A stretch of 64,000 bases of DNA. It comes from Multifurca ochricompacta. Lineage: Eukaryota; Basidiomycota; Agaricomycetes; Russulales; Russulaceae. Of this stretch, positions 50,519 through 60,844 are shown in pieces. The first letter of the stretch is position 1; each line of letters begins with the position of its first letter. The stretch covers positions 53,399-117,398 of the forward strand of contig WTXG01000114.1 in assembly GCA_022496185.1 (NCBI GenBank), read 5' to 3'. The notes under the pieces were generated by a model that searched no databases, was not told where the DNA came from, and saw only the letters and a list, made by a program, of their open reading frames with translations. The position numbers and the translations under genes were made by a program.

Positions 50519-53500
50519 AGGAGGGTAACGGATTCACCCCCCCCCCTCCCACCTTAATTCGAGTGGATTGTTTTTTGCTATAAAGGGGTGGGTTCTTACT
50601 GGCTAACTTGTAGGTTTTTTTTTGGGAGACGAGACCGTCAGATGGCGGTGACAGTGTAAAAGTGTATAGTGTGTGTTTAAGGGGGAGGGGGGCTGGACTG
50701 TTACAGAATCGAAACACGAAAAAGGAACGGTTAACCAAAGGTTACACACATTTCTCTCTAAAAAGAAAAATTCTAAATGATAATAATGGGTACAAATCGC
50801 AAAAAATAAAAATAAAAAATAAAACAAATCTGGCTACATGTGCACTCAAGTCTCATGGTCATGGCGGCCCCGTGCCACAATTGTCTACATATTCAACTTT
50901 TGTTGCTTCATCCTAAATGATATCTACTGGGGCATGACCTCTCTCCATGTAAGTTATTGCACGTGGAATATAAAAAATAAACAAAGGCGCCCAGACATCC
51001 CACCAGCAGATGAACTATACTACCGGTGGTGGGCTCCAAGAAAAGGTAGATATAGTCTGGGCCAACGGAGGGTGATGGTTGGACGGTTGGACGGTTGCGC
51101 CTGGATCGACTAAGCGATCATATAGCAGCACTCCTTACATCATGACTCCAGATGCCAGTGCTGACATTGGAGCATGATTGCCTTACTGGTATCATATAGT
51201 TTTAAAAATCTTTTCATGTAGGCGATCCTTCAATACAACTCATCAGGAAGAGCACATAGCTTGGTTGGTTGTGGTTGGTTTCCACGCTCCACGTGCTTTC
51301 TTTTATACCTGTGGACAGCCGGCCCGGGGGGACTTCTCTTCCCCCTTCATGTAAATTGACTTTTCAGCTCTCAACACCATAATACTATTTCCAACAATCA
51401 TTACTGTCACTTATGTAGTAACCGCATCTGTATTTCAGTTACATGTCGTGTTGGAACATAAACAGTCTAAATGTGAGTAATGGTTTGACTCGTTAGGTAG
51501 TTCTATTCATATAGTCGTATACTTAATTCAACTGATGTCCAGAGTTCCTAGCACCCCCAAAAAATTGTAATCTTCCTGATGTGTAGACTCATCATGAAGG
51601 AAACGGAGGCCATACTGCAGGTAATACGGCTGCAACCACGACGATCATGCAGTGGTTGGCAAATCCTCAGCAATGTAGTAAAGGGATAAGCGCGCCGCAT
51701 AGCATCAACAGCCTAATGACTGAACATTCCGCTCTGCTCGTGCGAGCTGACCAAGGTTGCGGATGGATCTCAGAGCTCATGAGTTCCAGTCTCAATCTCT
51801 CAGATTTCAGCCTCTGCGCTTCTATATGGGAGTGGGAGATTATTTTTTTTGTTTAAAAAACCAATCGTTATTCTATCACCCTGTGCCTAGTACTTATTTC
51901 TCTCTCTCTGCCCCACTTTCTCTTTTTATTTGCTCCTTGACCAGTCCCATTTCTCTTATTATTGGAGAAGAGTGGGATTGGTGTAAAGTATTAGTGTCAC
52001 GCACAGCGAGCGAGGCATATCGAGTCAAAGCGATTTCGAGGGCGAGCAATTATACTCGCGGATCGTGGTGCACAAGTCGAAAGGTGATTCGGGTTCGTAA
52101 AGTCTACTAGTGCAAGTCGCTGTAGTTAGGGCTGCTAAAAGACTAGACTTGATTTTCAGTAGTTTCAGTAGTAACTAATACAGTTCTTATTATCGCGCTT
52201 TTGGGGTTCTGAGCAATTCGAGTGATCTCCAGTCTCAAGATGTAAGAAGGATGGCTATGGCTTCGGATGCTGGGCCGTGAAATCTCCGACCATCACCACT
52301 CCTGGCTTGATCCGTTTGCTCTCCCTTTCCTCACAAGCCTTTGTCAATATAAATTCTGACAGATTCTGGTCTCTTGATGGATTTAAACAACACCTGACGC
52401 AGAAGGAATTTCTGACAGTGGAGGCAACTTGAAATCTATAATTTTTTAAGACTTCGGATGATGCCGAGAGTAAGATGCGTTCGCAAAAATGAATTCAGCG
52501 AGAGACGAGTGATTGTGTGAGTCTGCTCTATATACAATCGAGGAGTACCATAATTGATTCGTGCGTGTGAATTTCCTGGCAGGCTGGTCATGACAGTCCC
52601 CAGACTTAATGTTGTTTGGTTTGAACGAACGACGACAACGACATGCCTTGACGGAATGGAGTAGTACCAACCTCAGAAGCACAACTTGAAGGGAGAGGTT
52701 TCGCTTTTGGTTTACATGGCTCTTCATGAAGAGGATCCGAGCCGACTCGGAGTCGAGGGATCACATGCCAGTGCTCTGTAATGGCCCCGCTACACACACT
52801 CTTTTATTGCATGTCTCGGTTTTCGACGTAGCAAACGGCCTCCTGGCCTAATATTCTTAGATGTATGTGGCGTATTCAACAACATTCGACACATTTGGTA
52901 TTCGACTTGATCGACGTATTTGTCATACTCGGTCCCAGCCACTCTATTACCAGCGTGCCAATGCCTATGTGACGCCACATCACTGCACTCCATGGAACAC
53001 ATCCTCTTCCTCTGCCCTTCCCATGCCGCTACTCGCCTAGAACTCGACATTCATCTCCTCCGCGGCGAACCTGCCTTTCATACCTACTTCCATGGAAGAG
53101 CCCATACTTTCTTAACCTTTTTACAGCCAGCGAATCGAAGAACCCCTGAAGACCGGATGGATGACGGTCCATAACCAATGTATCTTCATATCATCATTTA
53201 ACCTTAAAACTATAACGGCTTATCCCACCAAACCTCATCATTATCAATTCTGACGGTCTCCTACATGGTAGTGGCTTAAACTTATTCAATTATCTTTATG
53301 GCTCACCCAAATGTATTTACTGAGGCACCTAAAGTAGATACGACCCTCTTGCTTTAGGAAGCTGCACGCAGAATACAAATTGGATTTTTAAAAAAAAAAG
53401 GCAAGTTAGACAAGAGAAGACAAGACAAATAAGCCCTTGGGAAGGCCTCTCCACTTCGAACTCACCGCGGACCTCAATCCGTAAAGTGACATCTGCCACG

Positions 53501-54295
53501 TACGGCTTCCTGGCTGTCAATGGCCATATTGAACCCACTGTACGGATCTGAAGACTGTGAGTTCGTAGCAGAGTCAGTTTCTCCCACCCAAGAAGTGAAG
53601 TAGAGGGAGAGAGGAGAGAGATGGATGGATGATGGATGCAGGAAAAAGAGTGTTCGTCGAAGGCGGATTGATAGAATATGTCAATTTCGCCGAAGGCCTT
53701 CCACGATTGTAGACCGTTCGCCATGTTGAAGGCTGGAGTAGGCAAATCAGAATGTGTGTGAAAATGACATCCCAATCTCATGGACAAAACGTAGGCCCTC
53801 ATATACATGTGGTCAGTGTGTGACAATCCAGAACTAAGTCAATACATAGAGAAGGATAAGTGGCATGCAAAGATAAAGCAACACAGGCGAAAGGCGAGTG
53901 AAGAATTGGAAAGAAAAGAACACGAGTAGCGAAGTAATGAAAGCATGAGAGAATATGATCGTTAGCTCCCAGAACGTAGGTCAATGCCTTCAAGACATGT
54001 CTCCACGCTCTCACATTGTTGGGTGACCTCGGCACCGATCCATTCGCCTTTGGGACAGTAAACGAAATAAACTAGATGGCTCGCGACACCTTTGACAGCT
54101 CAAAGTTTCATGTGGCGGTAATTGAATGGACATCACAACCCCGACATAATATTATTGCTAAATGCAGCGACCTGTACGGGCTCATTCGGGAATTTAAGAC
54201 CAGTTCCATGATGCGGTAACGCCCTCCTTACCCTCCCCCCAGGTCTCATCCCAGATCTGAATCCTTGCCAGCATTTTCATAAGAGAAAACCCGCC
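50519..54295. other. Intergenic, degraded sequence
   Basis: No gene accepted. One weak fragment near 52920-53174 resembles the end of a retrotransposon polyprotein and is listed separately. Frames on the minus strand around 53329-53826 lack recognisable motifs. Confidence 0.5.
52920..53174 (+). pseudogene. Possible retrotransposon polyprotein remnant
   Basis: The frame contains a cysteine/histidine cluster, CQCLCDATSLHSMEHILFLC, followed by PSHAATRLELDIHLL. That is the layout of the short zinc-binding segment found after the reverse transcriptase/RNase H part of many fungal non-LTR retrotransposons (CxC, then HxxxxC). No reverse transcriptase motifs were found upstream, so this is at most a fragment. 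Confidence 0.3.
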
Positions 54296-55545
54296 ATGTC
54301 CAACACGTTTTACATTCCCGACGTCTTGCAGAATTGGAAATGGCCTCGTCGAATTAACCCGCACTACCTTGAGGTAAAGGCAGAAGCCGCAGCGTGGATG
54401 AGGAGCTTTGGGGCGTTCAGCCCCAAATTCGAGGCGGCCTATGATCATTGCGACGTCGGTACGAGCCATTACGTCCTTCTTAGATGCTGAACTCATCGGT
54501 TCAACTCTTTCCAGGCCTTATCGCATCCCTCACATATCCTTTTCATGACAAAGGTAGGCCTCTATTGAGATGAGCACGATAAGTTATATTCACTCTTGAC
54601 GCGAAGCACGCCTGCGCACTGCTTGCGACTTGATGGCCGTGTTCCTCCTGTTCGACGAGTATTCAGATGTAGCCGATGCGGATGAAGTTCAGGAAATGGT
54701 CAACATTATCATGGACGCCCTTCGCAATCCACACACCCCTCGTCCCAGAGGCGAATGGATCGGTGGCGAGGTCACCAGACAGTAAGGCCCGTTAAAAAGA
54801 GCGAAGATATGTGTTGAGCGCATCGATCTAGGTTCTGGGAATTGGGAATCAAGACAGCTAGTCCTCAGTCACAGAAACGGTTCATAGAGACATTTGGCTC
54901 TTACATACAAGCTGTTGTACAACATGCAGCAGATCGAACCAACAACCATATTCCAACTATTGAGGAGTACTTTAAAATCAGAAGAGATGACGGTGGCATA
55001 AGGCCGTCTTTCGCTGTCCTTGAATTGGAAATGGACCTCCCTGACGAGACAGTTAACCACCCCGCCATTCAGGAATTATCAGATTTGGCCACTGACATGA
55101 TCTTTCTGGTAAATGTAGGTTGCGTTTGCCTCCGAGACGCGCCAAGGGTGACAGTCTTGTGTTTGCTTAGGACATGGCTTCATACAACAAAGAGCAGGCA
55201 TGGGGCGACGGTCATTACAACATAATAACCATCGTGATGAACCAGAACAAGACCGAAATCCAAGGGGCCATGAATTGGGTTTCTGAACATCACAAAGAAC
55301 TGGAAGAAAAGTTCATGGACATATACGAGAACAAGATTCCGAAGTTTGGTGAGCCGGTGGACAAACAGCTGACGCGGTATGTGGATGGAATTGGAAATTG
55401 GGTGCGAGGGAACGATCAGTGGGGCTTCGAAGGCGAGCGATACTTGGGCAAGAAAGGTCCAGAAATCCAGAGAACGCGCTGGGTGACATTGTTGCCCAAG
55501 AAGTGCTCAAACAAGATTGGCCCCCAATATCCTGATGGCTCTTAG
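54296..55545 (+). CDS. Sesquiterpene synthase (class I terpene cyclase), one frame break
   Basis: Cyclises farnesyl diphosphate, most likely; cytosolic. Exons 54296-54458, 54515-54554, 54607-54781, 54832-55114 and 55171-55545 give about 344 residues, the normal size for basidiomycete enzymes. Visible motifs: a start typical of the family ([20 protein letters not shown]), the aspartate-rich metal site LLFDEYSD, the NSE/DTE metal site [14 protein letters not shown] (N, S and E at the expected spacing), and near the end [16 protein letters not shown] with the Arg-Tyr pair. The family resemblance is to the protoilludene-synthase-like clade, but the product cannot be predicted. In exon 2 a run of five T at 54540-54544 shifts the frame; four would read [15 protein letters not shown]. 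All five exons otherwise fit by phase. No P450 or other tailoring gene is seen within this window. Transposon copies begin 140 bases downstream. Confidence 0.9.
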
Positions 55546-55686
55546 TTATTAAGTCATGCGGATGTTGGTTCACATACTACAGGGGTCAATGTCTAAAAGA
55601 AATCATGTAGATGATGCTTGATACTCGATTATTGATAGGTTAGCCTGGAATGCGTGCACTCATTTTGCGACAATATAACTTGGTAT

Positions 55687-56330
55687 TAGGGCTGCGCGCC
55701 GTACTGGTATGGACGGGTCCGTAGTTTGGGTGGACGGGTACGGAAAATGCCGTCCAAACCGTCAAAAAAACGGCCGTCGACGGCATTAGACGGCATTGGA
55801 CGGCATTGACTGAATGAACTTTAATCTAGTCATTAAGCCACCAAAACTCAATCCTGCTGCTCCCAGGGCCCCCCACTATAATATCTTTACCTATTTAGAT
55901 AGCAGATAAGATATGGTAAAGATAAGAGATAAGATAAACTAACTAATACTCACTTCAGTTTATGTGGTCAAAACTGAAGTGAATGCATACAGAGTAGTGA
56001 CCATTTATACTGCTCAAAGGATCATGACAATAAGGAGAATAAATATAGTTATTTAAATGTAACAAGACAGAAGGAATGTGTTGTGTGTGCAATGTGGGTG
56101 GAATTGTTTTTCAGATCTCTGAATCAGTTATCTAATGCCTTTGGATTATCTTATCACAATCAATAGATTGAATCCACAGGAGCCTGGCTGTCTGGTCACC
56201 AACAATCTGGCCCCCAACAATCCAGTCCTCAACAATCCAGTTGCTTGTTGGAAGTGTAGCCATAGCATGCAACCAATTGATACCAGAGATGACGGCCTGG
56301 ATCCGATCATCACTGTATCAATGCAATATT
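55687..56330. mobile_element. Partial hAT-type element, same family as the next one
   Basis: Begins with the same 13-base end, TAGGGCTGCGCGC, as the element at 56339-57636. Its first ~500 bases are the inverted equivalent of that element's right part. Shared blocks include the GTCATTAAGCCACCAAAACT, GATAAGATAAACTAACTAAT and TTTATGTGGTCAAAACTGAA segments. No matching right end was found, so it is truncated or was split by the second insertion. Confidence 0.7.
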
Positions 56331-56338
56331 CAGAGCAC

Positions 56339-57636
56339 TAGGGCTGCGCGCCATCCGTTTGACGGTGACGGCCGTCTATTTGACGGTGAAGGACGGGTAC
56401 GGCTGACCCATACACCTTCTGTTTTTGGTACTCACTGGATCGCTGACGGTATGGTACGGGTATGGTACGGCCGTTTTACGGTATATGGTAGTAGACGGTA
56501 TTACTAGAGAAAATAAAGTTGACCAGGGTAGCATGAGCAAGAAGCTTAGAGTGATAAAGCAATGAATAGGTGTATTCTTATGGCTATTCTACACCTTTTT
56601 ATGTAGTTTATGAGTACAATACCCAACAATCTACTTTACCAGCCATAATCTGAAACTCATAGAGGGACTTCAAGCATTGCATTTGCTTCTGTGAGTATGA
56701 TTGGTGTAAACAGGGCATACTGGAACATGAACTCCCTCAATAAATGTAATTGTAGGTACATTATCACAAAAGAGACATCAGAGAAACAATACCAAAACAT
56801 GCCCCAAAAAGGGGCATCCCAAAACTATATTTGGGCTTGCACAAGGCAACTCTTAAAGCCAAGTGTGGTAAATGCAAGCATACCTCCAACTGGACTCTGG
56901 CAGACCAAAATTCAATTACAATAAGGCAAAAATCAAATATATAGACTAATAGACAGCTCAACGACCCAGTGCAGTATCAGCTTGCGTGCGTGCAAGATGC
57001 AACTGCTTCTTGTCAGGCAACGGAGGGAGATCGTGCCCCATCCACTAATCTAATCTACTCCATAATCCATAATATGCTGTTGAGATGGGCCGGTTGCAAC
57101 TGGGACCAGAGACTGGACAGCCGGGCTCCTGGGTGGACTCGATCTTATGATTATGATAAGATAATCTAAAGTGCGTCAGATAATTGATTCAGAGACATTG
57201 CACGCACAACACATTCCTTCTGTCTTGTCACATTTAAATAACTATATTTATTCTACTTATTGTCATGCTTCTCTAAGCAGTATCAAAGTTCACTATTCTG
57301 TACATGTTCACTTCAGTTTTGACCACATAAACTGAAGCAAGTATTAGTTAGTTTATCTTATCTCTTATCTTTACCATATTTAGCTAACACTTATCTACTA
57401 TCTAAATAGGTAAAGATACTATAGTGGGGGAGTTTTGGTGGCTTAATGACAAGATTAAAGCCCTGCCGTCCATGCCGTCTAATGCCGTCTACGGCTGTTT
57501 TTTGACGGGTTCGGACGGCGTTTTCCGTACCCGTAACCGTCCGTCTCGATGATTGACTTGAGCTGGTACGGTACGGGTATGGCACCGTACTACGGCACCG
57601 TCATACCGTAAGCTATGGGTACAGCGCGCAGCCCTA
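56339..57636. mobile_element. Non-autonomous hAT-type transposon, 1298 bp
   Basis: Both ends carry the perfect 13-base inverted repeat TAGGGCTGCGCGC. The element is flanked by a perfect 8-base target duplication, CAGAGCAC (56331-56338 and 57637-57644). An 8-base duplication and a TAGGG-type end are hallmarks of the hAT superfamily. Both ends are filled with CCGTAC/ACGG-rich subterminal motifs such as GGTACGGGTATGGTACGG. No transposase frame is present, so movement would need a transposase supplied elsewhere. The perfect duplication points to fairly recent insertion. Confidence 0.9.
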
Positions 57637-57676
57637 CAGAGCACACAGGTTGTGCAAATTTTCTTTATCATAAAGA

Positions 57677-57684
57677 CTCAGTAG
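57677..57684. repeat. Target-site duplication of the 57685-58927 element (left)
   Basis: CTCAGTAG directly left of the element; the identical partner lies at 58928-58935. Confidence 0.9.
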
Positions 57685-58927
57685 TAGTGATTGGCAGGGG
57701 TAACCCTGGGGTATCCTCGTTGGTACCCGTACCCGTACCCGTACCTGTCACTACGGGTACGGGTAACCCGCGGGTCACCCGTGAAAATGCGTGCAAGTTC
57801 TTTACTTGCATCGCGCATTTCGGATAACCGGCCCGGGCCTTCCCGGACCAAGAAGATACACAATGCGTTCATTTGTGGCTGCTTAAGATCCCTCAATGAC
57901 TCTTGTTTTATGTTTAGAAGATTAAGATAATTAATTATTCCATTTTTATTTTATTATTCTGCTTTCAATTTTATACAAGCACAACTAAAATCCAGTATAC
58001 AGCAATGATTAGATAGGATGTTATAGAACATTGATGAAAAGCCTGTCAGATAATTACACAGAATGCAAAAAAAATTGATGAACACATAGAAATTGGTAGG
58101 GGTAACACCTGGATAATTGTTTTGATACCTGGGTTACCCATAAAATGAAACGCGTGCAAGTTCTTTACTTGCATCGCGCATTTCGGAGATCCGGCCTGGG
58201 AGATCCCGGTCAAGGAGATATGCACTTGGACACAACGCGTTCATTTATGGCTACTCAAGATTCCTCAAAAATTGTTGGTTTATGTTCAGAAGATTAAATG
58301 GATCCTTTATTTACATTATTATTTTATTATTCTGGTTTCATTTCATACAAGCACGACTGTCCTAGTCCCTGGATGCACATTTCTGTGCGTTTAAGTCAAC
58401 CTTCCTTAATAGGAAGGAGGTCAGACCACCATGTGATGCAATGTAGTTGCTGCCCCATGCAGCTTGTAGACACACGCGGGCCTTGTTTCAATAAAGTAAT
58501 TTGATAATTAAATTATAGAATAGTCTATATTAGTCTAGAGTGTATTTTAGATAGTGCCAGACCGGCAGAATTGGTCGCGCGTTAATAAAACAGATGTATC
58601 ATGGTTTTCAAGAAAGTGGATCACTGATAAGGATTTTATTTTACATCGCACCGTTAATCTGCTTTGATATTTTGTAGGATAATACTAGAACATATTTAAA
58701 GCCACCCTGTAGCATACATCAGACGAGATCTTGTATTTTTGTGACTGCAGATGTGTTTTATCTCGGAAATTCTACTGATCTTATCAATGCATAATCGGCG
58801 CCTATACCCACCAAACCCGCCGCGCGGGTACGGGTTTCCACGGGTTGGGAGCCGTATACCCGTACCCGTACCTGGCAAAACCCGCGGCGCTTACCCGCGC
58901 GGGTATGAAACCCCTTGACAATCACTA
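57685..58927. mobile_element. Second non-autonomous hAT-type transposon, 1243 bp
   Basis: Ends are inverted repeats starting TAGTGATTG (left TAGTGATTGGCAGGGG, right complement TAGTGATTGTCAAGGGG). A perfect 8-base target duplication, CTCAGTAG, flanks it. Both ends contain clustered ACCCGTACCCGTA motifs and their complements. The interior holds two diverged direct copies of about 260 bases (roughly 57700-57990 and 58094-58360), each with the stretch GTGCAAGTTCTTTACTTGCA. It has no transposase frame. It differs in sequence from the element immediately to its left. Confidence 0.88.
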
Positions 58928-58947
58928 CTCAGTAGCGTAGTTAGAAA

Positions 58948-58976
58948 CCTCAGTCTTTCTATCCCAAAGACTGAGG
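58948..58976. repeat. Perfect hairpin, duplicated 110 bases away
   Basis: An 11-base inverted repeat, CCTCAGTCTTT and AAAGACTGAGG, around a 7-base spacer. Most of it recurs at 59062-59085. The 15-mer GCTATGCATTTATAG also recurs nearby (59029 and 59085), so the whole block is a local duplication. Confidence 0.8.
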
Positions 58977-59209
58977 TCAGTACTTTCTGTGTTACAGCTA
59001 CATTACCCATTCACTGATTCATTTGTGTAGCTATGCATTTATAGGTATTAACAAATTACATAGTCTTTCTATCCCAAAGACTGAGCTATGCATTTATAGC
59101 TTGCTACAGATTATGAGACCTGAGTTGCTCTAAATCAAATCAGAACACACCAGACAGAAAACCACCACAAACTCTAAGCAATGAGTTCCCCGACCAGTGC
59201 AGCGGCACT

Positions 59210-59370
59210 TAGGGCCTAGCACGAGTGCACTCGCGAGTAACCCGGATCCGAACTCGCGGGTATTTAGATAAGAAAATGTCATACTCGGATCCGCGCGAGT
59301 ATGTTCCCACGGATCACCCGGAGCCGCGAGTCCTATACTCGCGCGGATCCGAGTACTCGCGGGTTTACTT
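59210..59370. repeat. Candidate left terminus of a hAT element with GC-rich subterminal palindromes
   Basis: Starts TAGGGCCTAGCACGAGTGCA and then carries repeated, palindrome-rich units such as ACTCGCG, CGCGAGT and CGGATCCG. This resembles the ends of the two neighbouring hAT-type elements in style, and the transposase gene lies to the right. The partner end would be beyond the window, so it cannot be confirmed. Confidence 0.4.
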
Positions 59371-59559
59371 GTACTCTCTTACTCCTTTTTTCCACTCTGG
59401 GCCTCCACTTTCTCTCAGATAGCAGACGATGACTTTCTGGCTCTTCTTCAGAGGCAGTTCAACCCAGATATCTCTCCTAGTAATGCCTATAGAATGTCCA
59501 TGACAATGGTGATCCTTCAAAGACAGTTTATTGGCTCTGGTCCCTCCCCTGCTATTGAG

Positions 59560-60720
59560 TTATAACAGCTGCCCCGGCCCTCCTATCACCAACGACCTCG
59601 TTTCTCTTTCCATCAGTCAACAAACAACATCAATGAGCAAGAATGTCACAAACTCAAGTGCAGGGTTAAGGATGCTTTGGAGGATGGGAATGGCCTCATA
59701 TAGGTACGTCTTCGTTTGCATCCCTTTCACACAGCTGCCCCGGCCCTCCTATCACCGACGAACTCCTCTCTACCTCTCGTTGTCATTCAACAAACAACAT
59801 CAATGAGCAAGAACATCATAAGCTCAAGCAGCTCAAGCACAAGGTTAACAACAACACTTTGGAGGATGGGAATGGCCATCACTTAGGTACGTCTTCGTTT
59901 CACACAGCCGCCCCACCCTTCCTATCACTCACTAACGACATCTTTCTTTCGTTTGTCAGTCAACAAGCAACATCAATGAGCGAGAATGTCACGAGTTCAG
60001 GTGCAGGGTCAACGCCAACGCTTTGGAGGATGGGAATGGCCATCACTTAGGTACGTCCCCATTTCACACAGCTGCCCCACCCGTCCTATCACTAACGACG
60101 TCTTTCTTTTGTCTGTCGGTCAACAAGCAACGTCAATGAGCAAGAACGTCACGGGCTCAAGTGCAGGGTCAATGCCAACGCTTTGGAGGATGGGAATGGC
60201 CATCACTTAGGTACGTCCCCGTTTCACACAGCTGCCCACCCTTCCTATCACTAACGATGTCTTTCTTTCGTCTGTCGGTCAACAAGCAACGTCAATGAGC
60301 GAGAATGTCACGAGTTCAGGTGCAGGGTCAACGCCAACGCTTTGGAGGATGGGAATGGCCATCACTTAGGTACGTCCCTGTTTCACACAGCTGCCCCACC
60401 CGTCCTATCACTAACGACGTCTTTCTTTTGTCTGTCGGTCAACAAGCAACGTCAATGAGCAAGAACGTCACGGGCTCAAGTGCAGGGTCAATGCCAACGC
60501 TTTGGAGGATGGAATGGCCATCACTTAGGTACGTCCCCGTTTCACACAGCTGCCCACCCTTCCTATCACTAACGACGTCTTTCTTTCGTCTGTCGGTCAA
60601 CAAGCAACGTCAATGAGCGAGAACGTCACGGGCTCAAGTGCAGGGTCAACGCCAACGCTTTGGAGGATGGGAATGGCCATCACATGGGTACGTCTTCCTT
60701 CGAATCTATTTCATGCAGTT
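59560..60720 (+). repeat. Minisatellite, about seven units of 158-173 bases
   Basis: A unit anchored on (C)RTCAATGAGC begins at 59628, 59798, 59971, 60131, 60290, 60450 and 60608, so the spacing is 158-173 bases. Each unit has a segment reading NEQE/NERE...CRVNANALEDGNGHHL, followed by GTACGT and a CT-rich stretch ending in TGTCAG or TGTCGG. That resembles an exon followed by a short intron. Units 1 and 2 differ from the others by whole codons in the readable segment. However, phases do not allow serial splicing of all units into one long protein, so coding status is unproven. Confidence 0.85.
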
Positions 60721-60844
60721 GCTGAGGCTTTCCTCAGCTAAAAAGTGTCTTATCAAAATTCTGTGGGTGATCCTTCTCAGGTGCCATCCAACACTCTTGC
60801 GTTACATTCAAGTGCGACTATATAAACTTTACAATATTCTGTAA

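Noticed and set aside
53329..53826. 165-codon minus-strand frame
   Set aside because: No motif, and the C-terminal part is repeat-encoded; no splice context.
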